Shown: positions 1 through 5,042 of the stretch, piece by piece
Layout: the number at the start of each line of letters is the position of its first letter
Numbering within the stretch: position 1 is the stretch's first letter
DNA from: SAR324 cluster bacterium
Lineage (GTDB): Bacteria > Bdellovibrionota > UBA2361 > JAAZON01
DNA length: 5,042 nucleotides
NCBI GenBank assembly: GCA_012797725.1
Contig: JAAZON010000630.1
Coordinates: forward strand, 1-5,042
Reading direction: 5' to 3'
Program-made: the position numbers and the translations under genes
Notes under the pieces: generated by a model
The model's database searches: none
The model's input: the letters and a program-made list of their open reading frames with translations, nothing else
What the model was told of the DNA's origin: nothing

Positions 1-177
1 GGCACTAGCTGCCTTGACTGTAATGGAGTTCCTAATGGCGGAGCCAAGAAGGATGTGTGCGGAATATGTAACGGCGATGGTACTAGCTGCCTTGACTGTG
101 CAGGCACCCCATTTGGTGTAAGCGTCTTTGATCGCTGTGGTGTTTGTGGTGGCGATGGCCAATCATGCATTCAATGT
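1..177 (+). repeat. 78-bp tandem coding repeats (26-residue cysteine module)
   Basis: Units begin at 1, 79 and 157 with a constant period of 78 bp, which keeps the reading frame. The 21 bases at 1-21 and 79-99 differ at one position only, both encoding GTSCLDC. The third copy (157-177, GQSCIQC) and the rest of the units have diverged at DNA level. The array starts exactly at the window edge, so more copies probably lie upstream. Confidence 0.85.
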
Positions 178-645
178 ACGGAGCAGGATTTAAGTCCTCT
201 CCATCAACAAATGATCCAGAAGTCTAAAGAACAGAAGGGGAATGCTGACTTCTTCTTGCTTAAAGTGCTCAAATCGGATCCCAAGTATGCGAAAGCTTCA
301 AAAAATCAGCTTCAGAGAATCTATAGAAAATTGTTAGCTGTCATGAAGAAGCTTCCAATTAGTACCAAGGAGTGTACTGAGAATCCATTCTGCACGACGC
401 AAGATTCTCATACTACTCTTATTAATACATACAAGAACGAAGCTCTGAAAATTTACAGGATATCAAAACAGATTCTCGCTCGGCCTCAGACCACAGGAGG
501 AGTCTGCTCCACGCCTGGGTGCGAGCAGCGTGTGAGCGCGAGAATAAGAAAGACATCCAGCATGAAGAAATATGCTTATAGACTCTACATGCAAAACATA
601 ACCCTAGCACGGCGCTTCCCGACTCAGATTACGGTCTGTGATTAG
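1..645 (+). CDS. Cysteine-rich repeat protein, 3' part (5' end outside the window)
   Basis: The reading frame is open from the first base and ends with TAG at 643-645, giving 214 visible residues; no start codon is needed inside the window. The GTG at 55 is an internal valine codon, not a credible start, because the repeat pattern continues upstream of it. Residues 1-59 are two full 26-residue units plus the first seven residues of a third. Each unit has the pattern G-T/Q-S-C-x-x-C near its start, and the full units end in C-G-I/V-C-x-G-D. This resembles the CGVCGGDG cysteine motifs known from ADAMTS proteins and from large secreted or surface proteins of some bacteria; such modules are normally disulfide-bonded outside the cytoplasm. 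Residues 60-214 are basic, probably helical, and carry five more cysteines (125, 131, 169, 174, 213). I do not recognise this tail as a known domain. The location is inferred to be secreted or surface, since the signal peptide would lie outside the window. Function is unknown. Confidence 0.85.
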   Translation, partial: GTSCLDCNGVPNGGAKKDVCGICNGDGTSCLDCAGTPFGVSVFDRCGVCGGDGQSCIQCTEQDLSPLHQQMIQKSKEQKGNADFFLLKVLKSDPKYAKASKNQLQRIYRKLLAVMKKLPISTKECTENPFCTTQDSHTTLINTYKNEALKIYRISKQILARPQTTGGVCSTPGCEQRVSARIRKTSSMKKYAYRLYMQNITLARRFPTQITVCD

Positions 646-650
646 TTAGA

Positions 651-710
651 GTAGTTCTTGTCCTGTTGGTCAAGAACTGCCAAGAAGCCCCGTAGGATGG
701 GGCTTCTTGG
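651..710 (+). terminator. Double-hairpin probable terminator after the cysteine-rich gene
   Basis: Two adjacent stem-loops start five bases after the stop codon. The first pairs 651-660 with 671-680 (ten pairs, one G-U wobble, ten-base loop). The second pairs 680-691 with 699-710 (up to twelve perfect pairs, sequence CCAAGAAGCCCC, seven-base loop); base 680 can belong to only one stem at a time. The tail GGTCTTTGCG has few T residues, so this is not a textbook intrinsic terminator. It may act as one or as a 3'-end stabiliser. Confidence 0.6.
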
Positions 711-842
711 GGTCTTTGCGGGCTCTACAGGTTGGAGCTGCTACCTGTCTCGCTAGAACTCAATGTTTATCTTTTGGGCGAAACAGCCCCTTTTGTAGAG
801 ATCCTAAAAAAACATTCAAATAAGCTCAGTTATTGCTTCTGC

Positions 843-872
843 TTGCCGCAAATAGTAAGAACACACTGTAAT
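843..872 (+). promoter_or_regulatory. Candidate sigma-70-like promoter for the DUF481 gene
   Basis: TTGCCG at 843-848 (four of six consensus bases) and TGTAAT at 867-872 (five of six) are separated by 18 bp. Transcription would start near 879 and give a leader of about 20 bases carrying the ribosome binding site. This is by eye only, and such matches are common in AT-rich intergenic DNA. Confidence 0.35.
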
Positions 873-887
873 TGAAAAACCTACTAA

Positions 888-893
888 AGGAGG
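888..893 (+). promoter_or_regulatory. Strong Shine-Dalgarno AGGAGG that fixes the start at 899
   Basis: AGGAGG lies five bases before the ATG at 899-901. An upstream in-frame TTG at 872 would place this site inside the coding region and spoil the signal peptide, so ATG 899 is the chosen start. Confidence 0.85.
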
Positions 894-898
894 GACCC

Positions 899-1663
899 AT
901 GTTTCGAAGGATACTGTTTTCCTTATTATTAATTATTCCTGCCCAAGTATACGGCCAATGCAATAAAGATGATCCTTGCGCACCAAAGAAAGAGAAGAAT
1001 TCTTGGGACAAAAGCCTGGCCACTGGCTTTAATCTGACCCAGGGAAATTCAGAGACAATGCTTCTCAATATCATGGGAACCATTCACCGCGAGACTGATC
1101 AAGATATTATTGATCTAGGAGCGCAATATAACTACGGACAAAATGAGGAAGACGGGGAGGATTCTGAAAAGAAGACCACACGAAATGATCTGAGAGCTAA
1201 TGCCTCGTATGATTATTTATTCAGCGAAAGAGCTTTTGGCGGATTGGGAATGAAGTATTTGACCGATAAAATCTCAGATATCGATTATAGAGTTAATGTC
1301 GTTCCATCTGCGGGCTACTTTTTGATTAAAGATGCAGCAATAAGCTTTGCAATGAATGCTGGTCCAGCCTATACCTTTGAGAAAATTGCTGGGGACGAAA
1401 ACAATTATTTCTCTCCAATGATTGGCGATAAATTTACCTGGACAATCAATTGCACATCAAAGTTGTATCAATCTGCTGATATTTTCTTTGATACTTCTGA
1501 CTCGGATAACTATATGGTTAACGCAGAAGTTGGTGTTGAATCTGCATTGAGTACTATGCTTTCTTTGGTCGTGGCTCTAAGGGATAATTATGATCACCAA
1601 CCGGCAGCGGGCAAGGATTCAAATGATTTGGCTTTAATGACTGCCTTAAAGGTTTTGTTCTAA
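899..1663 (+). CDS. DUF481 (YdiY-like) outer-membrane beta-barrel protein
   Basis: This 254-residue protein probably sits in the outer membrane. Residues 1-19 look like a signal peptide: basic MFRR, a hydrophobic stretch FSLLLIIPA, and a likely signal peptidase I site after VYG. The next residues include C21 and C27; the YGQC sequence does not fit a lipobox, so a lipoprotein is unlikely. W36 to about residue 53 contains the typical DUF481 start with GFNLTQGNSE. Alternating polar/hydrophobic strands follow, with DIDYRVNVVPSAGY (128-140) and NAGPAYTFE (153-161) matching the family pattern. The last residue is F254, as expected for a BAM-assembled barrel. An acidic loop lies around residues 83-90. 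Known members, such as E. coli YdiY, are described as acid- or salt-inducible outer-membrane proteins of unclear molecular function. The gene is probably monocistronic, with a hairpin-forming repeat immediately downstream. The family call is by motif and architecture, not by database search. Confidence 0.85.
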   Translation: MFRRILFSLLLIIPAQVYGQCNKDDPCAPKKEKNSWDKSLATGFNLTQGNSETMLLNIMGTIHRETDQDIIDLGAQYNYGQNEEDGEDSEKKTTRNDLRANASYDYLFSERAFGGLGMKYLTDKISDIDYRVNVVPSAGYFLIKDAAISFAMNAGPAYTFEKIAGDENNYFSPMIGDKFTWTINCTSKLYQSADIFFDTSDSDNYMVNAEVGVESALSTMLSLVVALRDNYDHQPAAGKDSNDLALMTALKVLF

Positions 1664-1667
1664 TTAA

Positions 1668-1747
1668 CTAACCATAAACCGCAGAGGGCGCGGAGGCATT
1701 TTACATTCTAAGCTCTGTGCCCTCTCTGTGGTTTTAAAAAAGGTTAG
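1668..1747. repeat. 80-bp palindromic CAGAG-type repeat element
   Basis: Outer arms CTAACC (1668-1673) and GGTTAG (1742-1747) are exact inverted repeats. Inside them, 1676-1695 pairs with 1713-1734 over 20 base pairs as RNA (three G-U wobbles, one two-base bulge at 1723-1724), with a 17-base loop. The arm sequence AACCGCAGAGGGCGCGGAGG is of the kind seen as ACCACAGAG...CTCTGTGGTT dispersed repeats in intergenic DNA of many bacteria. On the plus strand the inner stem is followed by TTTT, so it could also terminate or stabilise the DUF481 transcript that ends five bases upstream. Confidence 0.7.
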
Positions 1748-1777
1748 AATCAAAGACAGAGATATTTTTATGTCTTT

Positions 1778-1808
1778 TAACTACAGAGAACGCGGAGAAC
1801 ACAGAGGG
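1778..1808 (+). repeat. Third arm of the CAGAG-type repeat with 9-bp periodicity
   Basis: This stretch repeats the left arm of the 1668-1747 element in direct orientation (TACAGAGAACGCGGAG...). Its internal period is nine bases: AGAGAACGC, GGAGAACAC, AGAGGG. No matching inverted arm follows it, so it looks like half of a second copy or a decayed one. Confidence 0.6.
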
Positions 1809-1938
1809 TATCCCAACAAGGAACTCGGGAAGATCTCAACTAGCTTCTTATCTTTGCCAAAGTGCCTAGAGACAGCTCCCAATTTATTTCGCGCTAGCGG
1901 AAAGTATACAATCAAAGAGTAGACTTGCAAGCTTCAGA

Positions 1939-1972
1939 GAAAAAGAGCCGCTTTAATACAAAGGGCTGCTCT
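1939..1972 (-). terminator. Intrinsic terminator for purB
   Basis: Read on the minus strand, AGAGC pairs with GCTCT and CTTT with AAAG, with a small internal loop and bulge between the two stems and the loop GTATT. Five T residues follow directly (A-tract 1940-1944 on the plus strand). It lies about 90 bases beyond the purB stop and points the right way for that gene. Confidence 0.6.
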
Positions 1973-2060
1973 AATAGAATAAAGCTTCGAGAGTTTTACC
2001 GGCTGGAGTGGGATTTGTCCAGAAGCATTCATTAGATCCGCTATAATTACATAAGAATCT

Positions 2061-3365
2061 TCAAGTCATTTCATTTTTCAAAGCTCTATTGAAAATAAAA
2101 TCCACATGCTTTAACTGACTTTTAACATCGAAGACTTCGTCGAGCTTTGCTTTGGAAATATGCAGGGTAATGGATGGATCTTTCTCTACTCGTTCACGAA
2201 GTCCCGGCTCAGACTCCCAGGCATCAAGTGCATGTTTTTGCACGATTCTATATGCATCTTCTCGTTGCATTCCTGCTTCGACTAGGGCTACAAGCAAAGC
2301 CCCTGAGAAGATTAGGCCACGAGTGCTTTCGAGATTTGCTTTCATGCGTTCTGGATAAACTTTCAATCCACCGGCTAATTTTTTGAAACGTGATAGCATG
2401 AAGTCCATCAGAATACAGGCATCAGGCGCTATCACTCGTTCGGCAGAACTATGGCTAATATCACGCTCATGCCACAAGACTACATTCTCCATAGCGGTTT
2501 GCGCATATCCGCGAATGAGACGCGCTAGGCCGCTTAAATTCTCAGAAAGAATGGGGTTCCTTTTATGAGGCATTGCCGAGGAGCCTTTTTGGCCTCTTGT
2601 GAATTCTTCTTCTGCTTCTCTAACTTCAGTCCTCTGTAAATGTCTAATCTCTACGGTGCAACGCTCAATGGATGTGGCTAGCAATGCCAGTTCGTTGAAA
2701 AACACTGCATGACGATCTCTTGCAACAATTTGAGTCGGCACTGTTTCAGGTCGAAGTCCTAGCTGTTCCATCACATAAGCTTCGATTGCCGGATCGAGGG
2801 ATCCATAAGTTCCGACAGCGCCAGCAATCTTTCCAACTTTCACTTCTGAAAGTGCAGCATCAAAGCGTTTCAAATGGCGATGCAACTCTGCATACCAATT
2901 GAGAAGTTTTAGCCCAAAAGTTGTGGGCTCTGCATGGATGCCATGGCTTCTGCCGATGCAAGGAGTATCTTTAAACTCCAAAGCACGTTCTTTCAATGTA
3001 TCAATGACTTCAAGTAAACCTTTTCGAAGCAAATCCCCTGAACGTGACAATTGCACTGCAAATGAAGTGTCAAGCAAATCACTAGATGTCATACCACGGT
3101 GAAGGTATGCAGCTTCTGGCCCAGCACTTTCTACAACGCAAGTCAAAAATGCAATAACATCATGTTTAACTTCGGCCTCAATCTCCTGAATGCGCGCCAC
3201 GTCAAACCTTGCTTTCTTGGAGACGCTTTCATAACTTCCCTTGGGCGCTAGTCCAAGCTCAGTCATTTTTTTTAATGCGAGCAGCTCAACTTCCAGCCAG
3301 ATAGAATATTTAGACTCATCACTCCAAATAGCTTGCATTTCAGGTCGGGAATATCGTGGGATCAT
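2061..3365 (-). CDS. purB: Adenylosuccinate lyase
   Basis: This 434-residue enzyme catalyses two fumarate-releasing steps of purine synthesis: SAICAR to AICAR, and adenylosuccinate to AMP. It acts in the cytoplasm, normally as a homotetramer of the fumarase/aspartase superfamily. The superfamily signature GSSAMPHKRNP is at 261-271, containing the flexible-loop catalytic serine (S262/S263). GRSHGIHAEPTTFG (138-151) supplies the conserved His141, and TSSDLLDT is at 93-100. His68 and His89, known active-site residues in the Bacillus-type enzyme, are also in place with the same numbering. The C-terminal part (about 350-434) fits the ADSL C-terminal domain. Length and numbering match the shorter Bacillus/Thermotoga type rather than the roughly 456-residue E. 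coli type. The ATG at 3363-3365 has AGGAG eight bases upstream (3374-3378). No other pur genes adjoin it. All key residues are intact. Confidence 0.97.
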   Translation of the reverse strand: MIPRYSRPEMQAIWSDESKYSIWLEVELLALKKMTELGLAPKGSYESVSKKARFDVARIQEIEAEVKHDVIAFLTCVVESAGPEAAYLHRGMTSSDLLDTSFAVQLSRSGDLLRKGLLEVIDTLKERALEFKDTPCIGRSHGIHAEPTTFGLKLLNWYAELHRHLKRFDAALSEVKVGKIAGAVGTYGSLDPAIEAYVMEQLGLRPETVPTQIVARDRHAVFFNELALLATSIERCTVEIRHLQRTEVREAEEEFTRGQKGSSAMPHKRNPILSENLSGLARLIRGYAQTAMENVVLWHERDISHSSAERVIAPDACILMDFMLSRFKKLAGGLKVYPERMKANLESTRGLIFSGALLVALVEAGMQREDAYRIVQKHALDAWESEPGLRERVEKDPSITLHISKAKLDEVFDVKSQLKHVDFIFNRALKNEMT

Positions 3366-3415
3366 AGGTCTTACTCCTGCTTAGTGAATCTAGCATTCAA
3401 GTATTGTGTTGCTAC

Positions 3416-3444
3416 ATGATAGGGTAAATAGCAAAGAATTCCAA
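3416..3444 (-). promoter_or_regulatory. Probable sigma-70-type promoter of purB
   Basis: On the minus strand, TTGGAA (3439-3444; four of six consensus bases) is followed by a 17-bp spacer and TATCAT (3416-3421; five of six). Transcription would start near 3409, leaving a leader of about 44 bases that carries the AGGAG site. I see no PurR-like operator or purine riboswitch in this leader, which is too short for one. Confidence 0.5.
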
Positions 3445-3583
3445 TCTTTCCAAAATTAGGACGGAATACGCATAAGAATTGGCCAGATTTATTAAGATTA
3501 GTGTAGATGCTCTCGATATTGTCTAAGTGAAATTCTTATCATGTCTGCTAATGACGATCTGTATAGGTCTTAAATTTCAGCGA

Positions 3584-3703
3584 TTAGAATGACATCGTTG
3601 CGTATTGATAAATGATAAGTGCTGAGATACTTAAAAAACAAAGGGCTGCTGCAATTAATCCAGGAAGTGCTTCGGTGATATGCTGGCGAGTATTAAATTT
3701 CAT
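3584..3703 (-). CDS. Putative 39-residue single-pass membrane protein
   Basis: The minus-strand frame starts with ATG at 3701-3703 and ends with TAA at 3584-3586. GAGGG (3709-3713) lies five bases upstream of the ATG, a good ribosome binding site. The protein begins MKFNTRQHITEALPG. All its charged residues (K2, R6, E11, plus H8) lie in the first eleven. Residues 13-32 form one uninterrupted hydrophobic helix rich in Leu, Ile and Ala, followed by a short uncharged tail ending YQYATMSF. The positive-inside rule predicts a cytoplasmic N-terminus. I do not recognise the family. It is transcribed in the same direction as purB, 218 bases upstream, but purB has its own promoter. Evidence for reality is the ribosome binding site plus the coherent membrane-protein layout; a chance ORF of this length remains possible. 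Confidence 0.55.
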   Translation of the reverse strand: MKFNTRQHITEALPGLIAAALCFLSISALIIYQYATMSF

Positions 3704-3819
3704 TTTCGCCCTCTACCTTCTATAGCTGCATCGCCTGAAACATTACGGATGTATCAATCTATAGAGTGATTATTTTACAGGCATCTTTGCTAAGTCCCTG
3801 GAATTATTAATGTCGAGAG

Positions 3820-3825
3820 TATAGT
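3820..3825 (+). promoter_or_regulatory. -10-like box immediately upstream of prmC
   Basis: TATAGT (five of six consensus bases) ends nine bases before the ATG at 3835. A start about seven bases downstream would fall near 3832, giving an almost leaderless mRNA. The -35 region is poor (CTGGAA at 3798-3803, 16-bp spacer, three of six), so the call is tentative. Confidence 0.35.
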
Positions 3826-3834
3826 ATCTTTGAC

Positions 3835-4734
3835 ATGAGCGAAACTACTAATTCAAAATCAATTGGCATGTCTTTAAAAGAAGCAGCCGAGAGGCTTGCC
3901 GCAGTATCGGAGACATCGCGCCTTGATGCTGAGCTGTTAATGCAAAAGATACTTGGGCTGGAACGCCACGAACTAATTTGCAGGCAAAATGAGTGCCTTT
4001 CGCCAGATAAAGAGGCTGCTTTTGAAGAGCTGGTCCTGAGACGAATAAAACACGAGCCGATTGCTTATATCCGGGGACTTAAGGAATTTTGGGGCATTCT
4101 TTTCGAGGTTGGGCCTGGGGTTTTGATACCAAGGCCTGCAACGGAACTTTTGGTGGAACTTGCATTGGCAGCTGCGGCGAAAATGACAGGGGAATTACAT
4201 ATTGCAGATTTGGGAACAGGCTCTGGAGCAATTTCAGTAGCTATTGCCTCAGAGCTTAAAAACAGAAATCGTAATTTTAAGATAGAAGCCTTGGATTGGA
4301 GTGATGAAGCATTGAGGTTCGCACAGAAGAATGTTGACAGATATGGCCTTAGAGATTTTATAAATCTAGGAAAATCAAATTGGTTTGAGGCCCTTGAGAA
4401 TTCAAAGAGTTGCTTTGACATAATTGTGTCAAACCCACCTTATATTGCTGAAGATGATGAAAGTGTAATGCCAGATTTAGCTTATGAACCAAGACAAGCT
4501 CTTTTCTCGGGGCCTGAGGGGCTTGATGCAATTAGGGAGCTTCTCTTTAAGGTGCCAGAATATTTAAAAGAGGGTGGTGCCTTTTTTTGTGAATTTGGAG
4601 CAACGCAGAAAGAACTGATAGAAAACTTTATAAAGAATAACGAATTTCTCTCAAGCAATTTTGTATGTTCATTCTACAAAGATTTAAGCAATTTTGATCG
4701 AGCTTTGAAGCTTGAATTCAAGCAATTAGTCTAA
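3835..4734 (+). CDS. prmC: Peptide chain release factor N5-glutamine methyltransferase
   Basis: PrmC (HemK) transfers a methyl group from S-adenosylmethionine to the glutamine of the GGQ motif in release factors RF1 and RF2, improving translation termination. The 299-residue protein has the usual N-terminal helical domain (about 13-85) that recognises the release factor. A linker with EFWGILFEVGPGVLIPRP (84-101) follows, then the Rossmann methyltransferase domain. SAM motif I is DLGTGSG (125-131). The catalytic/substrate-glutamine motif NPPY is at 200-203, preceded by DIIVS. YEPRQALFSGPEGLDAIREL (217-236) is also typical. The common RP(D/E)TE sequence reads RPATE here. The first ATG (3835) has no Shine-Dalgarno sequence. 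An alternative ATG at 3868 (MSLKEAAERL, 288 residues) also lacks one and would fit the family's usual N-terminal length, so the start is uncertain. prfA, its frequent upstream neighbour, is not present in the window. Confidence 0.95.
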   Translation: MSETTNSKSIGMSLKEAAERLAAVSETSRLDAELLMQKILGLERHELICRQNECLSPDKEAAFEELVLRRIKHEPIAYIRGLKEFWGILFEVGPGVLIPRPATELLVELALAAAAKMTGELHIADLGTGSGAISVAIASELKNRNRNFKIEALDWSDEALRFAQKNVDRYGLRDFINLGKSNWFEALENSKSCFDIIVSNPPYIAEDDESVMPDLAYEPRQALFSGPEGLDAIRELLFKVPEYLKEGGAFFCEFGATQKELIENFIKNNEFLSSNFVCSFYKDLSNFDRALKLEFKQLV

Positions 4735-5042
4735 GCTACTCCAAAAAGGGAAAATGGGAGCCAAACAATAACAGGTTCCATTCTTCCCGGCATTTTCTTC
4801 CTAAGTAATCAAGATGGATAGGCTAGTAGATCAACCAGTTAGCTCTCTCAAACGTTAGCCTCACTTTTGCATAAGAAATCCCACGCAGGGCATCTTGTCG
4901 GCATTTTATTGCTCGCTAGGTTTAAATGGGGGCGCCGATTCGTTAGTAGATCCGGATAATTAACCAAGCTCCCCTAAAGAGCTTAAATATTGTGCCGATT
5001 AATACTATTGAAGGGAAATATGGAATTTCAGTCATAGACTGA
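4735..5042. other. Intergenic region downstream of prmC
   Basis: No ORF with a credible start and length is visible on either strand of this 308-base stretch up to the window edge. A weak stem pairs 4748-4757 with 4778-4788 (one bulge, 20-base loop) just after prmC but lacks a T-tract. A six-pair hairpin, AAGCTC/GAGCTT, lies at 4966-4984 with a seven-base loop. A degenerate direct repeat covers 4788-4971. I cannot assign a function. Confidence 0.6.
4788..4971 (+). repeat. Possible degenerate direct repeat downstream of prmC
   Basis: Three blocks occur twice in the same order: CGGCATTTT at 4788 and 4899, TAGTAGATC at 4824 and 4944, and AACCA..AGCTC at 4833-4845 and 4962-4971 (three extra bases in the first copy). 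The sequence between blocks has drifted and spacing differs by several bases. It may be an old duplication or chance. Confidence 0.3.

Larger units (their letters stand above)
1664..2060. other. Convergent intergenic region between the DUF481 gene and purB
   Basis: This 397-base stretch lies between the 3' ends of two converging genes. It contains the palindromic repeat and its extra arm (1668-1808) and a minus-strand terminator (1939-1972). A short hairpin pairs 1752-1758 with 1771-1777 (AAAGACA/TGTCTTT). An open frame at 1728-1922 is created largely by the nine-base repeat and has no ribosome binding site, so I do not call it a gene. Confidence 0.7.
3366..3834. other. Region between purB and prmC
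   Basis: This 469-base stretch separates the divergent purB and prmC genes. It holds the purB promoter and ribosome binding site (3374-3444), a small minus-strand ORF (3584-3703), and a -10-like box just before prmC. The parts at 3446-3583 and 3714-3810 are AT-rich and show no further gene, strong hairpin or repeat that I can support. Confidence 0.6.

Noticed and set aside
697..756. 19-residue plus-strand ORF beginning in the terminator region
   Set aside because: It starts within the second hairpin and has no ribosome binding site or recognisable composition.
899..979. Lipoprotein signal for the DUF481 protein, because a cysteine follows the hydrophobic stretch
   Set aside because: The residues before Cys21 are YGQ, which do not fit a lipobox; ordinary signal peptidase cleavage after Gly19 and a barrel C-terminus fit better.
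1728..1922. 64-codon plus-strand ORF in the convergent intergenic region
   Set aside because: It begins inside the palindromic repeat, has no ribosome binding site, and its RERGEHRG segment is the nine-base CAGAG repeat translated. Such frames are typical artefacts of this repeat.
1934..2032. 32-residue minus-strand ORF just downstream of purB
   Set aside because: It overlaps the purB terminator hairpin and ends in its T-tract side, and no Shine-Dalgarno sequence precedes the ATG.
2042..2047. Perfect TATAAT on the plus strand at the purB 3' end
   Set aside because: No -35 element lies at 16-18 bp (TTGTCC is 21 bp away), and no plus-strand gene follows; an antisense promoter cannot be supported.
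1958..3650. The 13-base sequence ACAAAGGGCTGCT at both 1958-1970 and 3638-3650
   Set aside because: One lies in a terminator and the other within a coding frame, the flanks do not match, and a match of this length in 5 kb is plausible by chance.
3584..3703. Resemblance of the 39-residue protein to Flp/type IV pilins (Glu followed by a GLIAA-like hydrophobic stretch)
   Set aside because: There is no prepilin peptidase glycine before the mature-like segment and no conserved E-Y pair; the similarity is only that of a generic hydrophobic helix.

Overview
The window looks like chromosomal DNA from a Gram-negative bacterium of moderate, slightly AT-rich composition. An outer-membrane beta-barrel protein ending in phenylalanine supports this. 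So does a secreted-type protein with CGVCGGDG cysteine repeats. Such repeats occur in Bdellovibrionota/Oligoflexia and related former deltaproteobacteria, but the species assignment is only a guess. Two genes are housekeeping genes: purB (adenylosuccinate lyase) and prmC (release-factor glutamine methyltransferase). I see no phage, insertion sequence with a transposase, CRISPR array, tRNA or rRNA.

Layout. 1-645 (+) is the 3' part of a gene that enters from the left. It encodes 26-residue cysteine-rich repeats followed by an unrecognised tail, which itself appears to be built from three 44-residue repeats. It ends at a double hairpin (651-710), probably a terminator. 899-1663 (+) encodes a DUF481/YdiY-like outer-membrane barrel with a strong ribosome binding site. 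1664-2060 is a convergent intergenic region. It holds an 80-bp palindromic CAGAG-type repeat element with a third arm further on, and a terminator for the gene on the other strand. 2061-3365 (-) is purB, with a good promoter at 3416-3444. 3584-3703 (-) is a 39-codon ORF with a ribosome binding site and one predicted membrane helix, probably a real small gene. 3835-4734 (+) is prmC. It lacks a Shine-Dalgarno sequence and has a -10-like box about ten bases before its ATG, so its mRNA may be leaderless. 4735-5042 has no gene I can support, only a weak degenerate direct repeat.

The genes do not form an obvious shared pathway. Each seems to be its own transcription unit: two tandem envelope or secreted protein genes on the left, purB and the small membrane ORF on the minus strand, and prmC divergent from them. 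The least explained items are the 44-residue repeat tail, the 39-residue membrane protein and the palindromic element. I found no convincing evidence of a new multi-gene system.
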